Below are positions 1-11,900 of a DNA stretch of 64,000 nucleotides, one piece after another. The notes under the pieces were generated by a model. It was not told where the DNA came from. It made no database searches and was given only the letters and a program-made list of their open reading frames with translations. The stretch's first letter is position 1; each line of letters starts with the position of its first letter. Source of the stretch: Pezizomycotina sp. ARF18 (lineage: Eukaryota > Ascomycota); contig AZLU01000046.1 in assembly GCA_002224055.1 (NCBI GenBank), positions 170,566-234,565 on the forward strand. Reading direction: 5' to 3'. A program made the translations under genes and the position numbers.

Positions 1-169
1 ACAACCTTTTTTCACCACTGAAAAAACGTTTTCATGTCTTTACCTTGGTCGAAACGGTAGCGCCGAAGCTCTTCAAGAGGGAGAAAACGAGAGGGAACGA
101 AAAAAAAAAAAAAAAAAAAAAAAAAGAAGCCAATCTTTCAACTGGGATTTAACAGATTCCACTCCCAAA
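1..169 (+). promoter_or_regulatory. 5' flank of the CSC1-type gene
   Basis: This is noncoding sequence upstream of the first start codon. It holds a run of 26 A (100-125) ending about 45 bases before the ATG. Poly(dA:dT) tracts commonly sit in nucleosome-depleted fungal promoters, so a promoter role is plausible but inferred. The start context is CAAAATGG, with A at -3 and G at +4. Confidence 0.35.
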
Positions 170-3100
170 ATGGCCGACACGCCGTCGATAGCAACTAACA
201 GCAGCGATGGCCTCCACGGCGTGAAGAATGCCACGACCGTCGGGCCGGCGTTGCGCAGCTCAAGTCCGGCGTATCGCTGCAGGCCTTCGTCGCTTCGCTG
301 GCAGCGGGTGCGATCGCATTCGCGGTGGAAGTGCTGGTATTCACGATACTGAGGAAAGAGGTTGCAGCGGATATTCGAGCCGAGAAGCTATTTGGTGGCC
401 TGAGAGGTAGGTTATCTTTCAGATATGGGGAATTTCTGGATGAATTAGAAATTTTATGGTGTTAACTTTGCTTTATCTAGGAAACGAGCACAGCCACCGC
501 CATCAGGGCTGTTAAACTGGTTAGGACCGGTACGTTGAACTTCTTATCTACACGAATGGTGTTTTTTTTTTTTTTTTTTTTTTTTTTTTGGGACCAGGCT
601 AACAAGTTCTACAGGTCTTCAATGAGCAACTCCGAATTTATCAGCAAATCGGGTCTAGACGCGTACTTTTTCCTCCGCTACCTGCGCATGCTTTGCAAGA
701 TATTCTTCTTCCTCTGCCTGCCCATCTTCCGCTCCTCATCCCCACAACTACTACGGCGGCAACAATTATCCGGATACGAAAGACAGCGGCGTCGACCAGG
801 TGAAAGGGATGGATGTTATCTCCATCTCCAACATCGCAAAGCAGTTTGCTATGAGGACGACAGCTCACCTTCTCATGGCAATATATGCGATATGCTTGAT
901 CTGTTATATTGCGTACGATGAGCTGAGGGGATACGTCAGGATGAGGCAGGCTTATTTGACCAGTCGCAGCACAGGCTAAGAGCCAGCGCGACGACTGTGC
1001 TCGTCACATCGATTCCTAGGAGATGGATGTCGTACGACGCTTTGGTTAATCTCTATGACGTGTTTCCCGGCGGTCTGAAGAATATCTGGCTCAACAGGTA
1101 AATAATTACTATTGTCTTGGATTGGATGAGGAAATAAGGGTGGGCTACTAATATTTCCGTTCGCAGGGACTACTCCGACCTCGAGGACAAGATCAAGGAG
1201 CGTGACTACTGGCTATGAAGCTGGAGGCTGCGGAGACCGACCTTCAAGAAATGTCGCAAAGCCCACGAGAAAAAGAGAAAAGGTCAGAAGCCAAATCCCA
1301 GGCCAAGCCGACAAGAAAGCTGAATTAAGCATGCAAAGGAGGAGCGCACCGGCAGAGATGACGATAACGCGACTTTGAAGGTGGGATGTCCTCTGTGCGC
1401 CGCTCGAGAGGACAGATACCAGAGATATCAAAGGCAAGAAGCGCGGCATCCTACCCATTCGATTGTAGGCAGGGGTCTCGATATGGTAGTTGGTGGAATA
1501 CAGGAAGGCTTCCAGGGCTTGAAAGATGGCGTTCAGGATATTGGACAAAAGGTTGGAGAAGTCCTGCCAGATCCTGACCGGTCTGGTTTCGATCCGAGGT
1601 TGAAAGACAGCGACCAGGCTGCCAAGGCGGCTGCGTTGTCTGGAGAACCAGGAACCAATCCATCGCGCCGCAAAAGCTCGCCCTGTTACGGACAAGGATG
1701 CGAAGAGAGCTGCGCTGGCGGATCCCAAGCGGATTCTCGTACGGTTCGGCGGGCACGGCTCAAGCGTCACGGAATGTTAGTCACTCGGCGAGTCCATGCA
1801 TAGCCGAAACAACTTGGCCCTTCGCAATGACAGCGCTGCTGCTACGTTGATGCGAACCAAAGGTCCGTCGAAGACTCCGTTAGAGCTGCCATGCACGGCG
1901 CAGCACCAAATGCTGCCACGCCACCTACCCTTATGCAGACGACGTCCCCCGATTCCTACTTGACAAATGAGCCTGCCACTGTTAACGCCCCCTCGACACC
2001 CAACCCAACGCGAAGCCGAAGCCGACCTTAAGACAGTCCACAGCAGAAGCGACCGTGGTGAAATTCTGGGCCAAAAAAGCAAAAGACCGGCGACGACAAT
2101 GTCCCGCTCGGATGGTTTCTCCGACGCCCGGAAAGGTTAGCATCGAAAACGCTCAATGAAAGGATCCACCATAAGAAGAGGCGAATGAGTACCCTTCGCC
2201 TTACGACGAGACCCTTGAGGATGATTACGGTGAAGCTGTGTGAAGAACTATATCAGGCCAAAGGACCGTGACACCATGCGCGTGCCCCTATTGTCCTGGA
2301 TGCCTTCCCTACTCTAATCGGAAAGAAGGTGGACACTATCTACTGGCTGAGGAAGGAAGTTGCCCGGCTGAACGTAGAGATTGAACAGGATCAGAACTCC
2401 GAAGACTACCCCTCATGAACAGCGCTTTCCTTCAATTCCACAGCCAGGTTGCCGCACACATGGCCTGCAGTCGCTGAACCACCACGTCCCCAGACATGGC
2501 GCCTCGCCTGATCGAAATCAACCCGAAGATGTCATTTGGGAGAATATGAGGGTGAATGGTGGGGAGCGGTACCTTCGCCTCGGTGGTGTTACCGCCCTCG
2601 TCACGGGTCTTATCATCTCTGGGCTTTCCCCGTCGCCTTCGCGGTTTGATCGCGCAGATTAGTTACCTCTCCAAGCTTAGTTGGCTGAAGTGGATTGCGA
2701 CCTTGCCCAAATGGCTTTCTCGGTGTCATCCAGGGTATCCTGCCTCCGGCGCTCATGGGCCTCTCCTGTTCTTGCTTCCCTTGTTCCTTCGATGTAAGTA
2801 TACCCATCTCTCCCTTCCTACACAACGATTAACCTGCTAACTCTTTCTTCAATAGTGCTCGCCAAATGGTCCGGTATTCACACGAACATGGCCGTCGAAC
2901 TTTCCGTGCAAAACTGGTATTTTGCCTTCCTGGTCGTTCAAGTCTTCTGGTCGTCATATTTCTCAGAGTATCACCACCGTCCTCAGAGGTTAAAGACTCC
3001 CCGACCAGCGTCCCATTATTTCTCGCGAACAACCTGCCAAAGTCAGCGAATTTCTTGTTTTGTACCTGATGCGGCAGGCCTTCGCAGTTAGTGGCGCGAC

Positions 3101-4348
3101 GCTTTTGCGATCGGTGGTCTCATCGTGTTCTTTATCTTCTCTCCTCTCTTGGATTCTACCGCGCGGGAAAAGTGGAAGCGCCAGACGAGCCTGGACACGA
3201 TGAATTGGGGTACTTTCTTCCCGGTTTATACTACTCTCGCCGTTATCGGTATTGTTATTCTATTACGTCTCCGATTATTCTGTTTTTCAACATGGTCACT
3301 TTCCGCTTTCTGGATCGTTACCGGTTACAACCTCATGTTCGTCATCGACTTCCGGTTGGATTCTGGAGGACTTGCGTTCCGAAAGCGGTTAACACATATT
3401 TACGGAGTTATCTCTCGAAGGAGTTCTTATTGGGTACTTCTTCATCCGAGATCGAAAAGTTATTCCCGCACGCTATTCTCATGATTGTCTTCTTCTTCGG
3501 ACGATGATCTACCAAGTCTCTCGAACCGCGCTTTCGGACCGTGTTTCAAGTACGTCCCCGTCACACTAGAAGATGATGCCGCGGAGTGAAGACGCACGGT
3601 TCGCGCGACGAATGGCGAGAAGGACCATCGATGGCCTCATCAAAATAACGAAGCCAACAACGCGACGAGGAGGAAGAGGAAGAAGAGTCGATGAAGACCG
3701 TCTGCGCCGGAAAGAATAGGAAGAGGAAGCCGCTGATAAGAAGGGACGGAGGAATCGAACTCGAGCAACGATAGCCGCGCCGGCGCGAAACGATGGACTC
3801 TGGACGGCAGGACATCGCCGCCCGAAGAAAATAACGAAGAAGATAATAATAGTAGCGGCGGGGAGGAGAAGACGGCGTAGGTAAACTCGCTAAGGGCGGT
3901 GGACTCCTAAAGGGCGGTTTAAACCGCGCTGTACAACGGTTAAAAAAGTAACGCTCGACGATATATCACGGGAGAAGAACGTGAATAACATCGCAAGGCG
4001 GTCAGATAGCCGACGAGGACCCGAAAAATCGCAGTTGACACGGAGCGGCACCAGGGCATTAGGAGGGGAAGCGGCGCTGTTTCGATGACATGCACACGAA
4101 ATCGGATTTAACGCCCGAGGAGCGCGACGCGCTGGTCGAGCACGCATTCCAGAATAAGTGCTTAGGGCACGGCGGCCTGTTATTGGATTCCTAGGGATGA
4201 GTTGGGTGTTAGCGATGATGAGATTGTCAGGACGAAGAGGCTGAGCGAGTATGTTGGATATCGAACGAGCATACCGTTTTGATAGAGGGGCAGGGGTGTA
4301 AGGTAAATCCGCCGGATTTTCGATCATAGGGATTTGATCGAGCTCTAA
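170..4348 (+). CDS. CSC1: CSC1/OSCA-type calcium-permeable stress-gated cation channel (DUF221/RSN1 family), frame interrupted
   Basis: Family role: a multi-pass channel of fungal membranes opened by osmotic or mechanical stress. The N-terminal RSN1 transmembrane segment is near 280-400. SNSEFISKSGLDAYFFLRYL lies at about 623-685, and the cytosolic block with KCRKAH and DTIYWLRKEVARLNVEIE is near 1235-2390. The core membrane domain (LAKWSGIHTNMAVELSVQNW) runs from 2860 to 3480. The tail includes LTPEERDALVEHAFQ near 4110, DELGVSDDEI near 4196 and a terminal DLIEL stop at 4348. Introns fit at 407-480, 530-614 (containing a T28 run), 1098-1166 and 2794-2855. Many frame changes interrupt it, the heaviest load in the window. 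At least one (AA at 262-263 where AAA restores the frame) is a short homopolymer. The collinear match over the full family length argues against a fragment. True pseudogenisation is not excluded here. Confidence 0.85.
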
Positions 4349-5190
4349 AAAGCTATGCTTTATAAGGGGAAGAGGAAGAGGTCGGGTTTTATTGAAAAGA
4401 CTTCACTTCTTTGTATAAACACATTGAAAAAACATTCCATTCGCTTTCTACTTCGTTATTTGTATTATTACATAGCATTCCTTTTACTCCGTTATGTTTT
4501 ACAAATTTGTGCGGTTGCGAAATGGTGTCAACGAATATCACGAGTTTACTTTTTTTCAATTAGCGATTATTTTTTAATTTATATTTATTTTCAATCTCAC
4601 TATTTATACAAAAACAGAAACTTTCGAGATTGTTATATATCTCGGTGTTTTTTTTTTTCTTCTTCTTTTTTTAGTGTTTACGTTTCTACTCATATCCCGT
4701 CAAACTCCTTTCTCTTCATGATATTACTTGATATCCAACGTCTTGTCCTGCTGTTTTATCTTTTTTCCTCCTACGCCACCGATTATATCTCGAGTGTTTT
4801 CCTATTCTCTCGAAAGCTATGATTGCTTGAATCGTACTTGTTTTCTTCCTTTTTTTTCTTTTTTTTTTCTCTTCTTTTGTTTATCAGTCCGGAGGAGCTG
4901 GTTTTCTCGCTTTTATCCTTCTGTCGTCTTCGATCTGAGTATATGTATCTCTAGCCCCCCTCTTCCTTTCTGATAAGGTGTTCTTCAGTATACGCCGAAG
5001 AAGAACACGTTTACGTTTCTATATGTCATATACTGCAGTGTAGTGTAGTGCAAAATCTGAGAAGAATAAAAAGTTGAAAAATGAAAATGTCCTTCGCGCT
5101 TCTTTTATCGAGTCATATTTTTCTGCTTGTAGTTGTGGGTGTAGTATCGTACGTCTTCCGACCAGTCGGGGTGAGATGAAGGCACCATAT
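4349..5190. other. AT-rich 3' flank without a recognisable gene
   Basis: T-rich noncoding sequence follows the CSC1 stop. Short open frames are low-complexity Phe/Ser/Tyr strings typical of T-rich DNA. The sequence passes into the tandem array at about 5.2 kb. Confidence 0.5.
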
Positions 5191-5883
5191 CGGCTCGCCA
5201 TGGCTCTTTGAAATGGGGTGTTTTATGAACCTTCGAGGGCCAGATTGGATTTTATGAACGGCCTCGGATTCAGGAGTGATTATACGTCGCCCTTTTTCCT
5301 GAAACGCTGCGTTGTTCTCGTGTCTTCTTTATCATAACGGAGGGTACGGGCGGTTTCTTACTTTATCTCATGCTCTTCTTTGCCTTGTCCATTGAAATAT
5401 CAGGGTGCCTCGCTTGTCTCTGTTTTTAACTTTTTTTTTTTTTTTTTTTTTTTTTGTCTCCTCACCTTTTTCGGCGTTATACCACGAAGGGGAAAGAATC
5501 TGGTTGTGATATTGCTGTTGTAGCCTTTTAACTAACTATATGAGATACTTTAATACGTGAATGAGCGTTGGAAATTAGTATCACGGACCGCCGGAGTGCT
5601 CAAGTTCGTCTAATGACTTTTTTTTTCGAAGTAGAGTAAGTATCTTGAGTGTCTCCTTTTACGGAGGGATTATAAGCCGTTGGTGCCGAGCGAAATTAGT
5701 TATACTTATAATGGCTGAGAGTAGTTTCTACTATCTTCCTTTCTCCAAAGCATTTTGCTGTTTTTCGTGTCTTCTTTCGGCACTTCACTTTCCTCGTTAT
5801 GACTTAGTATCAGTCAAGAGATTGACGATAGCTTTTTTTTTTCTTTTTATATAAGTATCGGTGTGGTGATGTATCCAATGTTT

Positions 5884-5915
<32 letters not shown>

Positions 5916-8900
5916 CTATGGGAATTAAAGAGCATGAGGGCGTTTATGGTATTGTTGTGGTGCCCATTGGTTTTATTTACGTAGGGCTTTTAGCATGTCA
6001 TGGTCTTCGCTTTGGTCGGTTTAATGGTTATATGTTAGGACTACTTTTGCATAGTTCTTGTTTAGACGGGTTACGTTCGACTTGCGGTAGATTGTTTTTT
6101 TTTTTTTGCCTATCAAGCGTGTTCGCTCAAGAACGTCTAAGATTTTATAAACGGTTTCCGTCATCGTGGAAAAGTTTTATATATTACGTACAACTGAAGC
6201 TGGTGGGAAGGGGTTTACTATCGTCCTTCTCAAAAGCGTGTGTTTGATTCGTCTCTTATTTTACAGCGTCGGAAGGGTTTCTCCTTTTATAACTGCCTCG
6301 TCAAGTTGAGATGTATCAGTCGGGTCATTGTATCTTCGCTTTACTCTCCAGCTTTTTCTATTTTTTTTTTTTTTCTGATATACTCGCTCAAGACGAAAAG
6401 TATGCGTATAGCATGTGGTTTAATTAACTATGGGATGTACAGATAAAACTGAAATGATCGATATGTCGCTCGAGGTTTCTGCTTTCTTTCTTTCTTTTTC
6501 TTCTTTCTTTCTTTTGAACACTGTAAGTTTTAGCATCAAAGACGGGGTGTGGGTTGAGTGGAGCTATCATGTCAATGTTTGTCTCTCGACGTGACACCTG
6601 GTGACCTAAAACCAATCGAAGTCGTAGAAGGTTATCCGCTTTTTCTCCGACAAAGCTATGCCACCCTTAGCCCCCTCCTCCCCCAACATTATCGCGTGGA
6701 TGGGCATAAGCTGGTTTTCTCACCTTATACTTCGCTTCGCTGTTCTTTGCAGTTTTAAGTATTAATCGGGATCCTTTTATAGTCTCCCACCCCCTTTTTT
6801 TGGTCTACACTTTTCTCGCTCACAGGTGGAAAGAGTATCGGATCGATGTAGATGTGAATGCGATTGTATCTTACGAGGAGGCCTAAGGTACATGAGTATG
6901 GAATCAGGTATACGGCCTCGCGTCATCAAGCGGTTTTCTTTATTGTGGGCTTTTAGTGTCGGGCGGCCTTCAAGATGATTTGAGTAGGACTATAATTTGT
7001 AGATCTGGTGTTGTTTGGGGTTTTGTCGATTTATACAGCGCGATTGCCAGTGTCTATTGAAAGTATCTGACGATACAAAAATTAATACACGCGAGTTGAG
7101 CGTTGTGGAAAAGTCTATGTTTGGCTTTTGTTCAAGTCACTTGTTTTGAGAGTGGTTCTGCTATCATGATCACCTCCGCTTCGAAAAAAGCTGTTGTCGT
7201 CGTTCTCGTCTCCTCTTCAGGTTGTTGCTGCTAGGAGCGGTGTCTCCCCTTTTTATCTTCCTATTTACTTTTTGTTTCTTAATATCCTCGTACTCCTCTG
7301 CCCCTTCCTTTCTTTACTTACGCGCGAAGTATCAGCGTGGTAGGCTTATCCAATATTGTTTTTAGAAAACCAGGGGAAACAGCAGCATGGGGGCGTCATG
7401 TGTTGTTGGCGTCGTCCACTGATTTCCGGTACTGCGGGGACTTTTAGCATGTCATGTATCCGCTTCGATTGGGGTAGGATTACTTATGCATCGTTCTTTC
7501 GCGACGGGGTTACGTCGATTTGTACAGCGTGGTTGTCTATGGGACGTGGAGGTCTGAAGATTAAAACCTATACACACGGGGTGAAGGTCGTGGGAAAGTC
7601 TACGTTTAGTTTCGTTCAAGTCGCTTGTTCTGAGAGTGGTTCTGCTATTGTGATAACCTTCGATCGAAAAGAGCTGTTATCGTCGTTTTCGTCTCTTGTT
7701 TTATCGCAGGCGTAAACGCATGACTCGTTTTTTTTTACATTCACGTTTTGATTTTCTTTGCTTGGTATTAGATACCTCGTCTTCCTCCGGCTTCCCTTTT
7801 TTTTTTTCGTTTTCATGTATACGCTCACGGCATCGCCGGTGTGGCGATTTAGTTTAGCTATGAGAAATACACGAGCTTTGAGATCGGATATATAGCGTTG
7901 GGTCGTCGAGCGATTTTTCTTTTACCGTGGGTTTTATTGTCGAACGCGGCGAAGATTGTGTTCAGAATTGGGGCTTTCTTCAGTGCGTTTGTCGATTTGT
8001 GCATGTTGGTTTGTCCGACGTACTGCTCGGCTGGTCCAAATCCATACTCGAGGTGGTAAGTCATTGTGGAAAGCATAAATCCTTGACGTTGGTAAGAAGT
8101 GGTTCTTACTATCGCTGCGTTTGCTCTTGTGTCTCGCTCGAAGGCATGTTCCGGCGTTTTATCTTTTTCCTCCCGTTGCTTAATCGATTTCGATATCGTT
8201 GTCCTCGTATGAGGCCTTTATTTTGATTTTATTGTCTTTTCCCTGGTATTCTTACGACACGCTAAGTATCATGTAGTGGAGTACGATGTACTTAGTTTTG
8301 GCTATGAGGTACAGATGAAACTGAAATGAGTAATATGTCGCGGTTCTTTCAGGGATTTCTGTCTTCTTTTTTGGGTGCTGCGGATTATTAGTGTCAGGAG
8401 CAGCGTCGGGGTTTAAGTGGAGCTATTTGCCAATGTTGTCCATCGGACGTGCCGGTCTAATATTCAAACCCTATCGAGGGCGCTTGGGCATAGTAGAAGA
8501 TTATATAGTCTGTAGTTGATTTGGATTTTAAGGTGATTCTACGATATACACTTTAAATCTTTCCTCCCGCGAAGGTATACCGGCTTTGCCCTCCTTTTTA
8601 TTATCGCGTAGAAGGGTATAATATGGCTTTCTCACGTTTATACTCGCTTTGCTTCTCCTTTGCTAAGTCTAAGTACCAGTCAGAATCCTCGACGTACTTT
8701 TTCTTTTTTTTTTCTTCTATATATAGTTCTCTTGACGTTCTCACGGACACGCTAAGTATCGGTGCAGCGAATTATTGTATTATTGAGCTATGCAAGTACA
8801 GGAGTGTTAAAATGAGAATATACGGTGGGTTGCTTGGTTGATGTTTCTTTACGGTGGGTTAGTATTGAACTCTGCGCGGCGAGTATTGGAGTACTATGCG

Positions 8901-11900
8901 TCGCTGCTTCTCCGCGCGACGGGTTACACCGAGTTTGGTAGATTGTTTTGTCTATCTAGGGTGCTGCTCAAGAAGGTCTAACTTTATAGAGTTCGTCGTT
9001 GTGGAAATTATATATTGATTGGCAGGACTGAAGTTTGGTCAGAGTGGCCTTAGTATCACCTTGCTCTTTGGGAATCAAAAAAGCTACGTTCGTTCTGTCT
9101 ATTCATCCTTCTCGCAGCGTGATGCATGAGATAAATCTCCCTTTTATCCTTCGTTTTCTTGTACTTGCTCTTGATATTGTCGTTTCCGTCTTGCCCCCCC
9201 CCCCTTTTTTTTTTTTCTTTTTTTTTATAACGTACACGGTGAAGGACCAGGGTAACAGAACCACCACGTAATTTTAGCTATAGAAAACACCGAGCATAAA
9301 AAGTCGAAAGGGCTTATGTTGCTGTGCTGCATCCGATGAATTTCCTACAACTCCGCACGGTGATGGTCGAGTAGGATTATACACAGGATCTTCCTCGACG
9401 GGTTTACGCCGACTTGGGTAGAATTTTTTTTTGTCTATCCAGCATGCTCCTCCAAATATGTGAAACGTATGGACAGGGAGTTGTGTGTAATATAGGTTAT
9501 CGTTGAGTTCGATGAGAGTGGTTTTACAATAAACCTTCCTACACGCAAAAGCTATGTTGGCCACACTAGTCCCCCACGCTTTACTTATAATTATTTCTCG
9601 CACAGGTGAACATGAGACTAGTTTTATACCTTTACATCTTCCTTCCTGTGCGTGTTCTTGATATCGTTATCCCGTCATTCCTCCTTTTCCTAGTCACGTA
9701 CACGCTAAACTATCGTCGTAGTGGAGCTGCCACGTAGTTCAACTACGAGAAACACTGAGCATGAAAAGTCGAAAGGGCTTATGTTGCTGTGTGTAACCTG
9801 GTGATTTCTTTACAGTGGCCGCTTATTATCGGGATCAGTGTTCGGCGAGGGTTGGAGTAGGACTATCACTTTGTCTTTTGTGGGTTTGTCGATTTATACC
9901 GAGTGCTTGTTTATTTAACGTACCGGCATGCAGATCTGAAACGTATAAAAGGCGGAGTGGCATTGTGGATGGTAATACGGATTTTTTCTTGATTTTGGGC
10001 AAGAGTGGTTTTACTATTGCCTTTCTGTTCAAATAGTTATTGGTATCCTTCGTTGTTCACTTTTTCCTGTCGCAGAAAAACGCAGGTACTCGGAGCTAGA
10101 ATCCCCCCCCCCCCAATGTTCACCGTATTTCTTTCCCAGTCTTGAATATCGTAGCCTTCGTTGTAGGCTTTTTCTTCTTGTTTTTCTTTTTTCTTTTCTT
10201 TTTCTTTTTCTCCCCCCTTTTTTCCTTTTTTCTTTACATTTTCACGTAAGCGCTTAAGTATATGTATGTACGTTGTGTGGATGTACAATTTGGCTTTGCT
10301 ATAGAGAGCACATGGGTATTGAAACGAGGTATACGTCGCTGTTGCGTGGTTGAGATATTTTCTTCAATATTATGAGCAGCAGCATCAATTCTGTCGTGGT
10401 GAGTTTAGTACGACTATCTTGAGCTGTCTCAGATAGGGTTGTTGATTTATGTATGTTATTTATGTATCTATCGTACTGCTCCGGAGATCTAAAAATCTAT
10501 GAAGCACGGCCTAGCAGCATTGTGAAATTGAGTGTGGGTTCTTTTCGAGTATGGTTGAAGGGTGATTGTAATATCATCATTCCTTCGAGAAAGCTATTAT
10601 CATCTTTGTTTCTTCTCTTTACTTATGTCTCGCACAGGGGGCAGAAGACAGGATGCTCCCCTTTTTGACTTTTGCTTTATTCTACCACGTCCTAATACCA
10701 TCGTTTGCGTCTTGGTCTATTTTTTTCTTGACGTATACGCTCAAGAAGGATCCACGTTGAGGGTGTGAGATTTAGTTTAGCTATGATGAGGGCATAGGCA
10801 ACGAAATAAGACATATATTGCGATGTGTCATCTGGTGATTTACTTTTACATTGGGTTCCACTATCGTATAAGGTTGAGTGGAACCATGTTGCCAGAATTT
10901 GTCCAGCAAACGTGACGACCTATGATCTAAAATTTATACAACAGGGAGCTCGTGCGGAAAAGTCTATGCCAGGAAGCGGTCGACCTTGAATGAGAGTGGT
11001 TCTACTCTCAGCCTTTCCAGTTATCCTTGCTCACCTCTCCTTGACCGCGGATGAAGGTGTGGCTGGTTTGTCTCCTTTATCTTTCCGGTTTCTTTGCCGG
11101 ATCGATCTCATTATCACAATCCTGGTGGTTTTCTGCCTTTCTTTCTTTTACCTCACGTGCACCCAAAGGAGTATCGCCCGGCGGACGTACAATGTCGTTT
11201 ACTATAGAAGCTACGAAAACACAAAATCGAAATGAGATATAGGTCGCACTAATTTCGTCGAATGATTCTCTTTACAGTGGGCTATTAATGTCACGCTCGC
11301 ATGGATAGGGGAGGAAGACTATCATGGTATCTTTTCATGAGTGTGCGGTTTCGTTGATTTGTGCAGTGGTTTACCCATTGAACGTGCGCCTGGAGATCCA
11401 AAAGCTATACAAGATGTGGCCGTTGCCGAAAATTTATACTGGGATTGGTCGAGAGTGACTCTACGATCGTCTTTACCTTAAGATAGCTATTGCTATCCTC
11501 GCTCTGGTCCTTCCTCTACTTAAGTATCGCACGGGGGGCCGTAAGGCTAGTTTTCTACCTTTATCTTGTTCCTCGTTTACTAAGATATATATGAGTGTGG
11601 TCATATTTTCTCCTTCCTCTCACGTGCACGCTAAGAAGTATCGCTGTGATGGATGATACGATCTAGTTTAACTATGAGCAGCAATGTGAGCATTGGAATG
11701 AGGAACATCCTTTGTCGACATGCGAGCTGTGGTATCAAATGAAACGGTCCTTGGAAAGGTTAGTGGGGAATATGTGACGACCAATTTTCGTTTATTGATT
11801 TATGCCTATACCGCAAAAAGATTCGAAATTTTTGTAGGTAAGCAGTGTCATTGAGAAAAGTCTATATCGGACATAGTCGATAGTGGTTGAATGATTCTTA

